Below are positions 20,170 to 27,955 of a stretch of 64,000 bases of DNA, in pieces; the first letter of the stretch is position 1, and each line of letters opens with the position of its first letter. The stretch is from an uncultured Prochlorococcus sp. GTDB taxonomy: Bacteria > Cyanobacteriota > Cyanobacteriia > PCC-6307 > Cyanobiaceae. The stretch covers positions 62,001 through 126,000 of the forward strand of contig CACFBG010000001.1 in NCBI GenBank assembly GCA_902564535.1. Direction: 5' to 3'. Under the pieces are notes generated by a model. That model searched no databases. It worked only from the letters and a program-made list of their open reading frames with translations, and was not told where the DNA came from. Both the position numbers and the translations under genes were made by a program.

Positions 20170-21171
20170 TTGGAAGCAAATTCTACTAATCTACCAAAAG
20201 AATTTAACCAAGGATATACTTATTTAGACTGTGTAGATATATCTAATCATGGTTCAAGCTTGCTAGACTTTCTTAGCAAGCGTTACAAACATTCATCACA
20301 AGAAATCTGGAGAAATAGAATATATAAAGAAGAAATTAGAGTAAATAATTTAATCCAATCTAAAAACAAAACTGTTTACCATAAAGATCTAATTTCATGG
20401 ACTCGAGAACCATGGGAAGAAATGTCTACACCTGGTTCTTGGGAGACAATTTTTGATAATGGCGACTTAGTAGTTATAAATAAACCAGCAGGCTTACCAG
20501 TCATGCCTGGTGGGAACTTCCTTAGTCATACTCTATCTGAACTCATGAAATACAAATCAAGACTTGCGAATGAAACGAATTATCCAAAACCAGTTCATCG
20601 TCTAGGTCGATTCACATCAGGGATTTTACTATGCGCAAGAACAAAAAATACTAGATCCATTTTATCTAATTTAATTCGATTCAAAAATAAATCCTTCGGA
20701 AATCCTCAAAGATTTTATAGAGCACTATCTCATACTAATAATAACTTAATGCCAGGAAAAATCATCTCTATTAATTCGCCAATTTGCAAGCATTTTCATT
20801 CAAAATTAGGGTATTTATGGGCATGGGAGGATAAAAAAGCCCACCAAGAAATTCTTAATAAAGAAAAAGCAGGTCAATGTCTAAAAGCTATATCACATAT
20901 CAAATTATTAGAGAAGAGAAAAGATGAAGACCTTTTAGAAATTCTTATTTTTAGCGGTAGGCCTCATCAAATCAGGATTCACTTAGCCTCTATAGGAACC
21001 CCTTTGATAGGAGACCCTTTGTATTTAGTAAATAAAAATATTTCCCAATCAGCCCTCCCTGGAGAAGGTGGTTACAAGTTACATGCTCATAGGATAGATA
21101 ACTTACTTATAAATGAGAAGCTTCATTCTTTTAAAGCAAATTTACCTTGTGATTTGACACTTAGGGATTGA
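20170..21171 (+). CDS. RluA-family pseudouridine synthase-like protein lacking the usual catalytic Asp
   Basis: The 333-residue protein has an S4-like N-terminal region (LLDFLSKRYKHSSQE, EEIRVNN) and a pseudouridine synthase core with VVINKPAGLPVMPGG, PVHRLGRFTSGILLCAR, RFYRALS, FSGRPHQIRIHLASIG and PLIGDPLY. The catalytic motif normally reads HRLDxxTSG; here codons at about 20600-20632 give HRLGRFTSG, with Gly in place of the nucleophilic Asp. It starts at a TTG two bases after the response regulator stop. It may be an RNA-binding relative without activity or use a different acid; some RluA-like families may share this change. Confidence 0.85.
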   Translation: MEANSTNLPKEFNQGYTYLDCVDISNHGSSLLDFLSKRYKHSSQEIWRNRIYKEEIRVNNLIQSKNKTVYHKDLISWTREPWEEMSTPGSWETIFDNGDLVVINKPAGLPVMPGGNFLSHTLSELMKYKSRLANETNYPKPVHRLGRFTSGILLCARTKNTRSILSNLIRFKNKSFGNPQRFYRALSHTNNNLMPGKIISINSPICKHFHSKLGYLWAWEDKKAHQEILNKEKAGQCLKAISHIKLLEKRKDEDLLEILIFSGRPHQIRIHLASIGTPLIGDPLYLVNKNISQSALPGEGGYKLHAHRIDNLLINEKLHSFKANLPCDLTLRD

Positions 21172-21181
21172 AGGAAACTTC

Positions 21182-21197
21182 ATCTCTGAATAGAGAT
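21182..21197. terminator. Short stem-loop between convergent genes
   Basis: ATCTCT and AGAGAT form a perfect 6-bp stem around a GAAT loop in the 34-base gap between the convergent RluA-like gene and chlM. On the plus strand it is followed by an AT-rich, partly T-rich tract. It is a plausible weak terminator, with no further support. Confidence 0.3.
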
Positions 21198-21205
21198 TAA
21201 AATTA

Positions 21206-22018
21206 TTATTTTGACTCTTTCTCAAATTCAATTAACTGAGAAAAATAAAAAGGTGCTTTATTCAGCTTTCTTCTAACAGGAATAAAACCAGAATTTCTAG
21301 CAGCTTTAACAATTCCTTCTTCTTTTAAAGTATAAGCTCTTGTAGTCTTACTAGGCCCTGGAAATAATTGGCCTATTTTCTTTAAAATTGAAAGAAATAA
21401 TGTATAAGGAGCAAAGCTAACAATCAACCTTTCCTCAGTCAAACCACAAAGATGTTGAACCATATCTTCTGCAGCATTTTGTGGATAATGTATGAAAACA
21501 TCCAAACAGATAACCGTATGGAAAGAACCTTTAATATTTTCCAAATCGGACGTTTCAACATTCAATCTATCTATATTTATTCCTGATTTCTGAGCTCTTA
21601 GCTGTGTTTCAGTGACCATAGCTTGCGATATGTCACTTGCAGAAATAGAACGAGCGCCCATCTGAGCCAAAGGAATTGAAAGGCTACCTACACCACAACC
21701 CGCATCACAAAAACTAATATTTTCTATTGATCCACTATCTTTAATCCAATTCAATACATCTTCAACAGTTTTTTGATGGCCAATACGAATATTTCTCTGA
21801 ACTTTGTTTACATCGTCACTATTGCTATAAATCCTGTTCCAGCGTTCAAAACCTAAGCCATTAAAATAACTAGCTACTTCCGATTTCTCATCTTCTTTAA
21901 ATTCTTTAGAAGACAATTTCGAATCTATTTTCGAAGTGTTGCCAAACAATTTGAAATACAAAATTCCTAAAATAAAGCAACTTGTAAAAAGGAAAATGCA
22001 CTTTGTAATGAAATCCAT
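21206..22018 (-). CDS. chlM: Magnesium-protoporphyrin IX O-methyltransferase
   Basis: ChlM transfers a methyl group from SAM to Mg-protoporphyrin IX in chlorophyll synthesis. The core shows YFNGLGFERWNRIYS, NIRIGHQKTVEDVLNWI, the SAM-binding CDAGCGVGSLSIPLAQMG, ICLDVFIHYP and PGPSKTTRAYTL, all diagnostic. The predicted protein has 270 residues because the ATG at 22018 adds a hydrophobic N-terminal segment (residues about 3-24) and a charged linker. A TTG about 35 codons in would give roughly 235 residues, nearer the usual size. The open frame and good ATG favour the longer form, but this is not settled. Confidence 0.94.
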   Translation of the reverse strand: MDFITKCIFLFTSCFILGILYFKLFGNTSKIDSKLSSKEFKEDEKSEVASYFNGLGFERWNRIYSNSDDVNKVQRNIRIGHQKTVEDVLNWIKDSGSIENISFCDAGCGVGSLSIPLAQMGARSISASDISQAMVTETQLRAQKSGINIDRLNVETSDLENIKGSFHTVICLDVFIHYPQNAAEDMVQHLCGLTEERLIVSFAPYTLFLSILKKIGQLFPGPSKTTRAYTLKEEGIVKAARNSGFIPVRRKLNKAPFYFSQLIEFEKESK

Positions 22019-22074
22019 CTAAGAAATAAAAATTGTTGAAGGATAATTGAATGATGGTCAATAGCCATAAAATA

Positions 22075-23235
22075 CTAAGCAGCCAGATGCCAAAAAAGTT
22101 GTTGTGTCTCTGGATTAGTTTCCCATCGAAGTAATGAGCTAAGTTTTTTTCCGATAAGAAACTCTTTCATAATTAACTTTTCTTCAGACAAAACCTGACG
22201 AGGAGCCATAGTTGCACTCCATATGGAATTTCCAGCTTGACCACTCCAAGTTGCAAGTTTCTTACAGCCTTCTAATAACGACAAAGTTGATCCTGCAAGG
22301 GTCCCATCTTCAAGTCTGCAGTCACCTTTATTCACAGTAATCATACGTTTATCCCAAGGATATCTTCCATCTTGTAATCCGTAAGGAGAAATTGCATCGC
22401 TAACTAACACGACCTTATTTGGAGCTAATCTCTGCAAAATGACTGCAACTTTTGGATGTACATGAATGCCGTCAGATATTAAACCTAATGAAATTTTGCC
22501 ATTAATTATAGCTTCAACAACAGGGCCGGGAAATCTGTGATGCAAAGGAGCCATTGCATTAAAGGAATGGGTCAACATAGTTACTCCTTGATCAAAAGCA
22601 AAATTAACAATCGTTTCATCAGCGGCGGAATGCCCTAAAGCAACTACTATCCCTACCTTTTTAAGTTGAGCTATCACCTGCTGAGAACCTTTTAATTCTG
22701 GAGCCAATGTCATCAAGGCGATTTCATTCTCAAAATCACCTATCCGCTGCTCTAAAGCTTCCAAACTTGGATCGACTAAATATTCTTGGTTATGCGCTCC
22801 AAGAAACGACTTGGATAAAAATGGGCCTTCTAAATGTGCGCCTAAAAGTTTGCAACGATTCTGAACATGCCGCTTTCTTGCCTCTCTGAAAACTAAAAGG
22901 GCTTGTCGCAATGAAGAAATACTACAAGTAACAATAGTCGGAGCAATTGCTTCAACCCCATCTTTCCAAAGAAGATCTAGCAAAGAAAAAAGTTTTGGAA
23001 GATCATTAAAAGTTAACTCAGGGAAAGCGAGGCCTAAACCACCATTGATCTGCAGATCAATTCCCATAGGACTTAAAAAATCTCCTTGCCAATCCTCACC
23101 TGAAACCTGCAAAGCATCAGATATAGGTACTACAGATTCAATAATTTCATTGTCATTCAAATGAATTCCCCAAACATCAGTTTCAGAAATTGCTAAAGAT
23201 GGATTTGGTAAGCGAACATTAATGAGCCAACGCAT
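22075..23235 (-). CDS. nagA: N-acetylglucosamine-6-phosphate deacetylase
   Basis: NagA removes acetate from GlcNAc-6-phosphate during amino-sugar recycling. The 386-residue amidohydrolase has MGIDLQINGG where the family often has the DxHxHG strand, then GAHLEGPFLS with the metal Glu, ALGHSAAD, THSFNAMAPLHHR, GLISDGIHVHP and the catalytic Asp in LVSDAISPYGL. ATG 23235 gives MRWLINVRLP. It lies 56 bases upstream of chlM on the same strand and is divergent from purE. Its role in a cell without obvious chitin use is probably peptidoglycan sugar turnover, which is inference. Confidence 0.92.
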   Translation of the reverse strand: MRWLINVRLPNPSLAISETDVWGIHLNDNEIIESVVPISDALQVSGEDWQGDFLSPMGIDLQINGGLGLAFPELTFNDLPKLFSLLDLLWKDGVEAIAPTIVTCSISSLRQALLVFREARKRHVQNRCKLLGAHLEGPFLSKSFLGAHNQEYLVDPSLEALEQRIGDFENEIALMTLAPELKGSQQVIAQLKKVGIVVALGHSAADETIVNFAFDQGVTMLTHSFNAMAPLHHRFPGPVVEAIINGKISLGLISDGIHVHPKVAVILQRLAPNKVVLVSDAISPYGLQDGRYPWDKRMITVNKGDCRLEDGTLAGSTLSLLEGCKKLATWSGQAGNSIWSATMAPRQVLSEEKLIMKEFLIGKKLSSLLRWETNPETQQLFWHLAA

Positions 23236-23315
23236 TTAAATAGATCAATAATTGGTTTGATTGTTAATTGCTAAAACAATTTGATTATCCTTTAATCCCA
23301 TCTACTTCACTAAAT

Positions 23316-23855
23316 ATGCCTTCATCAAAAGCTGAATCCATGCCCTTAGTTGCAGTTGTAATGGGAAGTGACTCTGACCTTAAAACATTAGAGCCAACAA
23401 TAGATATCTTGGAAAAATTTGAGATCATGATTGAAGTAAGGATTCTTTCTGCTCATAGAACACCATTGAAAATGATTGATTTTTCAATGCAGGCTGAAGA
23501 ACGAGGGATACAAGTGATTATCGCGGGAGCAGGAGGTGCCGCACATCTACCAGGAATGATTGCATCTATTACTAACATCCCTGTAATAGGAGTACCCATT
23601 CAAAGCAAAGCACTTTCAGGCGTTGATTCAATGCATTCAATTCTTCAAATGCCTGGAGGAGTTCCTGTAGCTACTGTTGCTATTGGAGGAGGATTAAATG
23701 CAGGGTTGCTAGCTGCACAAATTTTAAGTATTTATAATTCTGACATTCGAAAGAAAGTTTCAAACTATCGAAATCAAATGCATGAAGTTGTTGTAAGAAA
23801 AGATATGAAACTAACCAAATTAGGAGTAAAAAAATATTTATCTTTGATGGAATAA
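23316..23855 (+). CDS. purE: N5-carboxyaminoimidazole ribonucleotide mutase
   Basis: PurE moves the carboxyl group of N5-CAIR to form CAIR in purine synthesis. Signature residues are VVMGSDSDLKTLEP, RILSAHRTPLKMIDF, VIIAGAGGAAHLPGMIAS and VIGVPIQSKALSGVDSMHSILQMPGGVPVATVAIGG in sequence. The frame is open from a TTG at 23268, and ATGs lie at 23316 and 23340. The ATG at 23316 (180 residues) is chosen as a compromise: the domain itself begins only at MPLVAVV at 23340. Confidence 0.95.
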   Translation: MPSSKAESMPLVAVVMGSDSDLKTLEPTIDILEKFEIMIEVRILSAHRTPLKMIDFSMQAEERGIQVIIAGAGGAAHLPGMIASITNIPVIGVPIQSKALSGVDSMHSILQMPGGVPVATVAIGGGLNAGLLAAQILSIYNSDIRKKVSNYRNQMHEVVVRKDMKLTKLGVKKYLSLME

Positions 23856-23872
23856 AGTAAAAGTTTATATCA

Positions 23873-24505
23873 TCAGATTATATTCCTTTTTGATAATTGA
23901 TTAATAATCTCCTGAACACATTGATCTAAATCTAAACTCCCCGTATCAATTTTCATCTCTGCATCTTTTGGCTCTTCATAAGGACTGGAAATACCTGTAA
24001 AATCTTTAACTTCTCCCGATCTTGCCTTTGCATATAGTCCCTTTGTGTCTCTATCCTCACAGATTTTTAGCCCTGCAGCACAATAAATTTCGATAAAATC
24101 ACCCTCTTCAACTAATTCTCTAGCCTTGTTCCTATCAGCTCTAAATGGAGAAACAAAAGCTGTTAAAACTATTATTCCTGAATCTAAAAATAACTTTGCT
24201 ACTTCACCAATTCTACGAATATTTTCTTCTCTATCTGAATCCGAAAATCCTAAATCTTGGCACAATCCATGCCTCATATTATCTCCATCAAGGACATATG
24301 AGCCAAATCCTCGCCGAAACAACTCAGCATTAACAGCATTAGCCAAAGTACTTTTGCCCGATCCAGATAAACCGGTAAACCATAAAATTGCACTTTTATG
24401 CCCTCTTTTATTTGCAATTTCTTGACGACTTACGGATGTTTGATGCCAAACAATGTTAGTTGATTTAGAAGACATTTGGAAATTAAAATCTTTAAGGATT
24501 TTCAT
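23873..24505 (-). CDS. cysC: Adenylylsulfate kinase
   Basis: CysC phosphorylates APS to PAPS in sulfate assimilation. The 210 residues contain the P-loop FTGLSGSGKSTLANAV, YVLDGDNMRHGLCQDLGFS, the FVSPFRADRNKAR loop and KGLYAKARSGEVKDFTGISS, all conserved in the family. The start ATG at 24505 gives MKILKDFNFQM; a second ATG ten codons on (MSSKSTN) is also possible and is closer to the usual length. It lies 48 bases downstream of the SUI1 gene on the same strand and is convergent with purE. Confidence 0.96.
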   Translation of the reverse strand: MKILKDFNFQMSSKSTNIVWHQTSVSRQEIANKRGHKSAILWFTGLSGSGKSTLANAVNAELFRRGFGSYVLDGDNMRHGLCQDLGFSDSDREENIRRIGEVAKLFLDSGIIVLTAFVSPFRADRNKARELVEEGDFIEIYCAAGLKICEDRDTKGLYAKARSGEVKDFTGISSPYEEPKDAEMKIDTGSLDLDQCVQEIINQLSKRNII

Positions 24506-24553
24506 GAATGAACTTCCAACATATTCTCTATGATGGAAGAAGAGGTTTGCAGA

Positions 24554-24883
24554 TTAACCCCCTGCCTGTTTTGGTATATATCCCTTCCCTCTCAAAACAT
24601 CCAAAATTATTTCGACTTGGTCTCCCTGTAATTCCAAAACCTCATCTTTTATTGTCCCCCCAGTACCACAGGAAGTCTTCAAAAGTTTAAGCAATTCTTT
24701 TGCCTCTGAAGAACTTAAGTGCAATCCATTAATTTCAGTCACTATTTTTCCTCGCTTACCTGACTTGGTTTTTTGAACACGAACCTTTTGATCAGACTTT
24801 TTTAACAGGCTTCCTTTAGCTAAATTGCCTGAAATTGGTTTAATTTGATCTTGACCAAACTCCTGCCAGCTTCCTTTAGGCAT
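24554..24883 (-). CDS. SUI1/eIF1-like translation factor (YciH family)
   Basis: A 109-residue protein related to eukaryotic eIF1 and bacterial YciH. After a variable N-terminus it shows KVRVQKTKSGKRGKIVTEINGL, within which the SGKRGK segment is typical, then LLKLLKTSCGTGGTIKDEVLELQGDQ and the closing VLRGKGYIPKQAGG. Bacterial members influence start-codon selection in some species, but the role in cyanobacteria is unproven. It is divergent from trpB and lies upstream of cysC. Confidence 0.94.
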   Translation of the reverse strand: MPKGSWQEFGQDQIKPISGNLAKGSLLKKSDQKVRVQKTKSGKRGKIVTEINGLHLSSSEAKELLKLLKTSCGTGGTIKDEVLELQGDQVEIILDVLRGKGYIPKQAGG

Positions 24884-24926
24884 AGCACTAATTCATAGGC
24901 TGGTTTATATCATTCTCCCCTGAACG

Positions 24927-26177
24927 GTGAAAAGCACAACTTTCTCTCAACTAAAGGATATAGATCTATCTGTAAAGTCTCGTCCTTCAAAATTTGGGAG
25001 GTATGGACAATATGGAGGCCAATATGTGCCGGAGACATTAATACCTGCATTATCTGAACTGGAAATTGCTGCAAAACAGGCCTGGGAAGACAAAAGTTTC
25101 ACCAATGAGCTAAATGATTTATTGCATTCTTATGTGGGTCGAGAAACGCCTTTATATGAAGCGAAGAGATTGACAAAGCATTACTCAAAAGGCAAAGAAG
25201 GACCAAGAATTTGGCTAAAACGAGAGGATCTCAATCACACAGGTGCCCACAAAATAAACAATGCATTAGGTCAAGCCTTATTAGCTTTAAGGATGGGGAA
25301 GAAAAGAATAATTGCTGAAACTGGAGCAGGACAACATGGGGTAGCCACTGCAACTGTATGTGCACGCTTTGGATTGGAATGCGTTATTTACATGGGTAAA
25401 GAGGATATGAAAAGACAAGCTTTGAATGTTTTCAGAATGAATCTATTGGGTGCAACTGTTAGACCTGTAACTTCTGGGACCGCCACACTCAAAGATGCAA
25501 CTAGTGAAGCAATTCGTGATTGGGTTACAAATGTAGAGACTACTCATTACATATTGGGATCAGTGGCTGGGCCTCATCCCTACCCAATGTTAGTAAGAGA
25601 CTTTCATGCCGTTATAGGCGAAGAAACGAAAAGACAATGCGCGGAGGCTTTTGGGAAACTGCCTGATGTACTTCTTGCATGCGTTGGCGGTGGGTCTAAT
25701 GCTATGGGGTTATTCCATCCCTTTATTGAAGATAAATCTGTTCGCATGATAGGAGTTGAAGCTGCAGGAGAAGGAATCAAAACAGGAAAACACGCTGCAA
25801 CAATTACTGAAGGAAGCATAGGAGTTCTTCATGGAGCAATGAGCTTGCTTCTACAAAATCAGGAAGGCCAAGTCCAAGAAGCACATTCAATTAGCGCTGG
25901 GCTTGATTATCCTGGAGTTGGACCAGAGCATAGTTATTTAAAAGAAATCGGAAGAGCTGAATATGTTGCCGTAACAGATGAACAAGCCTTAACAGCTTTG
26001 CAATTAGTAAGTGAACTAGAAGGAATAATTCCTGCTCTAGAAACATCTCATGCTTTTGCATGGCTTGATATTCTTTGCCCATCCTTAAAACAAGATCATG
26101 AAATAATAATTAATTGCTCAGGAAGAGGTGATAAAGATGTTAATACAGTGGCAAAAAGGCTTGGAGAAGACATATAA
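24927..26177 (+). CDS. trpB: Tryptophan synthase beta chain
   Basis: TrpB condenses indole with serine on PLP. The 416 residues include [16 protein letters not shown] near the N-terminus, the PLP lysine in [13 protein letters not shown] near residue 107, [15 protein letters not shown], the phosphate-binding [15 protein letters not shown], and the C-terminal [10 protein letters not shown]. All catalytic motifs are intact. The start is a GTG at 24927, preceded by no strong Shine-Dalgarno. It is convergent with hrcA, 13 bases apart. Confidence 0.98.
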   Translation: MKSTTFSQLKDIDLSVKSRPSKFGRYGQYGGQYVPETLIPALSELEIAAKQAWEDKSFTNELNDLLHSYVGRETPLYEAKRLTKHYSKGKEGPRIWLKREDLNHTGAHKINNALGQALLALRMGKKRIIAETGAGQHGVATATVCARFGLECVIYMGKEDMKRQALNVFRMNLLGATVRPVTSGTATLKDATSEAIRDWVTNVETTHYILGSVAGPHPYPMLVRDFHAVIGEETKRQCAEAFGKLPDVLLACVGGGSNAMGLFHPFIEDKSVRMIGVEAAGEGIKTGKHAATITEGSIGVLHGAMSLLLQNQEGQVQEAHSISAGLDYPGVGPEHSYLKEIGRAEYVAVTDEQALTALQLVSELEGIIPALETSHAFAWLDILCPSLKQDHEIIINCSGRGDKDVNTVAKRLGEDI

Positions 26178-26190
26178 ATAGTAACTATCA

Positions 26191-27189
26191 TTAAGACAAA
26201 ATCCTTTCCAAATGTTTTGCAACACTTTTAACAGATGACATAGCTGTTGCATAACCCATTCTCATTGGACCAATCAAAGCAACGTGTCCTATACCCTCAT
26301 TGGAACTTTTATAAGATGCTTTCACCACTGAGCAATTAGATAATTGATTTTGAGGATGTTCTTTTCCAATCCATACAGAACCCTGTTGATTAGCATCATT
26401 TGGCACTACTGCAGTTGGATGAGTATCCATAAGATTTAAAATAGGTTGAAACATTTTAATATCACTAAATTCAGGCTGAGCGGCTAATCTTGAAATACCA
26501 TGAAAAATTGCTGCTTCTTCCGGAATTGATTTTGACTTATTATGACTATTAATAGCATCTTTAATAATACTGCCACTTGTATACAAATGTGATGGCAAAG
26601 TTGACCAATCTAATATGCCATTTTTTGAATGCTCTAAATGATTACAAATCCATTTTTCTATAGGTTCAATTTGTTGAACAGCATCTGATGGTAATCGCAG
26701 ATTTAAATGACTAACTTGATTAGAACTTTCAACTAGCATAACTAAAAGTCTATCCCCGCTTTGTACAAGACGTATTTCATTCAAAAAGCATTTTTTTCCT
26801 GTAGGTCTAGTGATTAAACTCATTAATCCAGTGAAATCAGTTAATCTTCGAGCAAGTTGCCAAAGCAAATCATCAAAAGAAGCCCAAATCAAGCTGAGAT
26901 TAGTTAATTCATTTCTAAGGTGCTGTGCAGGTGCTCCTGGTGGAGGCAACAAACAATCAACATAATGCCTATAACCCATAGGACTTGGAATCCTTCCTGA
27001 GGAAACATGAGGCTGACTTAACAATCCTTTCCTCTCTAAATCACCCATAGCAGAGCGAACCGTTGAAGATGAAGTATTAAGTCCAAAACGCTGTACGAGA
27101 GTTTTACTCCCAACTGGTTCCATGGTGTCAACGTAATGATGAACCGTTGCACTAAGGACTTGCTGTTCTCTTGTGGAAAGAATTTCCAA
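26191..27189 (-). CDS. hrcA: Heat-inducible transcription repressor HrcA
   Basis: HrcA represses chaperonin genes through CIRCE operators. The 332 residues have an N-terminal winged helix (LSTREQQVLSATVHHYVDTMEPVGSKTL), TVRSAMGDLERKGLL, HVSSGRIPSPMGYRHYVD and the C-terminal HVALIGPMRMGYATAMSSV. ATG 27189 is the only sensible start. I did not find the CIRCE inverted repeat in the window, so its targets must lie elsewhere. The rhodanese gene is upstream on the same strand, 79 bases away. Confidence 0.95.
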   Translation of the reverse strand: MEILSTREQQVLSATVHHYVDTMEPVGSKTLVQRFGLNTSSSTVRSAMGDLERKGLLSQPHVSSGRIPSPMGYRHYVDCLLPPPGAPAQHLRNELTNLSLIWASFDDLLWQLARRLTDFTGLMSLITRPTGKKCFLNEIRLVQSGDRLLVMLVESSNQVSHLNLRLPSDAVQQIEPIEKWICNHLEHSKNGILDWSTLPSHLYTSGSIIKDAINSHNKSKSIPEEAAIFHGISRLAAQPEFSDIKMFQPILNLMDTHPTAVVPNDANQQGSVWIGKEHPQNQLSNCSVVKASYKSSNEGIGHVALIGPMRMGYATAMSSVKSVAKHLERILS

Positions 27190-27268
27190 TCGAACTAAAA
27201 GATCAAAGTGAATTCTCGATTCATATCATCAATCATTTTTCGCTTTAAAATGAAATCTGTAGGAGAAT

Positions 27269-27619
27269 TCAATATCTTGGAACTTTTGAATCGATATTTA
27301 CGCTCCAAGCTTCAATACCACCTTCAAGATTCCAAATCTCTCCTTCCCAAGAGTTTTCTATCATCCAAACACTAAAGTTCCAACTCCTTACTCCAGCATG
27401 ACAAAAAACTACTATTGGTTGATCCAAAGGAAGGTATTGAGATAAATCATGAATCCAATCCGATGACTTACTTAAAGGCAAATGAATTGATACATAAGGG
27501 AAAGGCGCAACTTCCAATTCTCTATCTTCTCTAACATCAACCAAAATAGGATTTTTTCTATCACCTTGCAGCCATTCATTTAATTCAAAGACTGACAAAT
27601 TCCTAGGAACTCTTATCAT
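27269..27619 (-). CDS. Rhodanese-like sulfurtransferase domain protein
   Basis: A single rhodanese domain of 116 residues. It begins FELNEWLQGDRKNPILVDVRED, has LPLSKSSDWI, and carries the active-site loop VVFCHAGVRSWNFSVWM with the catalytic Cys of the CxxxxR type. The end, WNLEGGIEAW, is also typical. Such proteins transfer sulfane sulfur; the partner is unknown. The upstream spacer to gltA contains a perfect 18-bp hairpin beginning 34 bases before the start codon. Confidence 0.93.
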   Translation of the reverse strand: MIRVPRNLSVFELNEWLQGDRKNPILVDVREDRELEVAPFPYVSIHLPLSKSSDWIHDLSQYLPLDQPIVVFCHAGVRSWNFSVWMIENSWEGEIWNLEGGIEAWSVNIDSKVPRY

Positions 27620-27652
27620 AATTCTTTCTTTAATTTGAATAATTATCTTATA

Positions 27653-27692
27653 AGATTATCTAAGATTTAGCAATCTAAATCTTAGATAATCT
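27653..27692. repeat. Perfect 18-bp inverted repeat with CAAT loop
   Basis: The arms 27653-27670 and 27675-27692 are exact reverse complements and enclose only CAAT. Neither side is followed by a run of T, and it lies upstream of both neighbouring genes, so it is not a simple terminator. It could be an operator, an mRNA-leader structure or a relic of a small repeat element. Confidence 0.8.
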
Positions 27693-27748
27693 GAATTTAG
27701 TATGTTGATGTTTGTATCATTAATAAAAGATGTTTGTAAATGATTTGT

Positions 27749-27767
27749 AATTTAATTGAATTAAATT
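27749..27767. promoter_or_regulatory. AT-rich palindrome upstream of gltA
   Basis: AATTTAATT and AATTAAATT are perfect reverse complements flanking a single G. The symmetry suits a dimeric regulator, but in such AT-rich DNA chance palindromes are common. Confidence 0.3.
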
Positions 27768-27955
27768 TTTATCAGGGGAATTTGTGGCTACATCCATCCA
27801 ATTCTCTAAGCATTGAGATTCTTACCTTAATATAAAATCAGAGTAATTATTCACTCCAATGTTTTCTAAAGTAGAATCTCATTGCCTAATCACAAATTAA
27901 GCCACGTTGAGATTTAGCTTTTGAGAAGTTTTGAAGAAGGAATCCCTATTAAGAA

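Larger units (their letters stand above)
27620..27955. other. 336-base divergent spacer between rhodanese gene and gltA
   Basis: No gene is visible in this AT-rich interval. It holds a perfect 18-bp hairpin (27653-27692), a 9-bp AT palindrome (27749-27767) and, before gltA, a TATAAA at about 27831-27836 that could serve as a -10 element. Two copies of TTTGTAA, 11 bases apart, lie at about 27733-27750. The region is a good candidate for promoters of both flanking genes. Confidence 0.5.

Noticed and set aside
27190-27268. Searched the hrcA upstream region for a CIRCE operator
   Set aside because: No TTAGCACTC/GAGTGCTAA inverted repeat is present here or elsewhere noticed in the window.
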